In this document: piece by piece, positions 5,101 through 5,373 of the stretch | Position numbering within the stretch: position 1 is the stretch's first letter | Layout of the letters: each line of letters opens with the position of its first letter | DNA from: an uncultured Selenomonadales bacterium | GTDB lineage: Bacteria; Bacillota; Negativicutes; Selenomonadales; Selenomonadaceae | Assembly (NCBI GenBank): GCA_937910665.1 | Contig: CALEPR010000004.1 | Location: 1-5,373, forward strand | Direction of reading: 5' to 3' | Length of the DNA: 5,373 nt | Notes under the pieces: model-generated | The model's input: the letters and a program-made list of their open reading frames with translations, nothing else | Told to the model about the DNA's origin: nothing | The model's database searches: none | Made by a program: the position numbers and the translations under genes

Positions 5101-5373
5101 TAACAAGCGACGGCGACGAAAGAGCCGACATAGCGACGAACCAATCAAGTCGGGCAAAGGGAATGAAATTAGACCGCGAACAAAAAAACTTTCGTCACCT
5201 GCTTGAAAATTCCTAACTAACAAGCGACGGCGACGAAAGAGCCGACATAGCGACGAACCAATCAAGTCGGGCAAAGGGAATGAAATTAGACCGCGAACAA
5301 AAAAACTTTCGTCACCTGCTTGAAAATTCCTAACTAACAAGCGACGGCGACGAAAGAGCCGACATAGCGACGA
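5101..5373. repeat. 117-bp tandem repeat array, two full copies and one cut by window end
   Basis: Units begin at 5101, 5218 and 5335 with TAACAAGCGACGG; the period is exactly 117 bp and the copies look identical base for base by eye. The third is cut after 39 bases. The unit is about 46% G+C (54 of 117), higher than the A/T-rich spacer beside it. Since 117 is 39 codons, one minus-strand frame stays open and yields a repeated peptide containing NFQAGDESFFVRG, but that frame lacks a convincing ribosome binding site. All three plus frames meet stops in each unit. There are no variable spacers, so it is not CRISPR. Within a unit CAAGC/GCTTG, GACGAAAG/CTTTCGTC and CCGAC/GTCGG are complementary, allowing a branched hairpin. 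Role unknown: recombination or partition site, structured RNA, or simple expansion. Confidence 0.85.

Noticed and set aside
5163..5216. Plus-strand small open frame in each 117-bp unit starting MKLDREQ and ending at TAA.
   Set aside because: The AAAGGG before the ATG is too close to serve as a ribosome binding site and the peptide is only 17 residues. It could be a remnant of a gene end, but nothing here shows that.
4969..5340. Minus-strand open frame of 123 codons with a repeated 39-residue peptide.
   Set aside because: It exists because the 117-bp unit is a multiple of three and lacks stops in that frame. It has no convincing ribosome binding site, begins inside the array and ends inside the 22-bp repeats; coding is not supported.
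5101..5373. CRISPR array.
   Set aside because: The entire 117-bp unit is identical between copies, with no repeat/spacer alternation and no cas gene in the window.

Overview
This window looks like the replication and maintenance core of a mobile element, most simply a plasmid or phage-plasmid, from a low-GC Firmicute. The host clues are A/T-rich spacers, strong GGAGG-type ribosome binding sites, a TTGACA promoter and a U-tailed intrinsic terminator. Genus cannot be fixed from the sequence; nothing here is a chromosomal housekeeping gene.

All believable genes lie on the minus strand, so the functional order runs from high to low coordinates. (1) 5101-5373: identical 117-bp tandem repeats that run off the right edge. 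(2) 4953-5027: three direct repeats of exactly 22-bp period (iteron-like), next to a TTGACA/TAAAAT promoter. (3) 3867-4856: a serine-recombinase-like protein whose catalytic serine is replaced by Asn, followed by two copies of one helix-turn-helix (HTH) module. (4) 3580-3866: a non-coding region with an inverted repeat surrounding an extended -10, a second array of repeats (core GGAGGTTTG, about 22-bp spacing) and an almost pure A/T tract, together resembling an iteron origin. (5) 2239-3579: a MerR-type HTH fused to a body resembling plasmid replication initiators; its real start is a GTG at 3579. (6) 237-2303: a T7 gp4-like primase-helicase overlapping the initiator gene by 65 bp. (7) 200-229: a good intrinsic terminator. 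(8) 1-115: the first 38 codons of a new, coiled-coil-rich gene that leaves the left edge.

Inferred working model: the initiator binds one or both 22-bp repeat arrays and opens the A/T tract, and the co-transcribed primase-helicase supplies unwinding and priming without host DnaB/DnaG. The resolvase-like protein is predicted to be unable to cut DNA. With two HTH modules it is better explained as a DNA-binding or bridging regulator of copy number, partition or incompatibility than as an active resolvase. The least explained elements are this pseudo-resolvase, the GGAGG-repeat leader and the 117-bp array.
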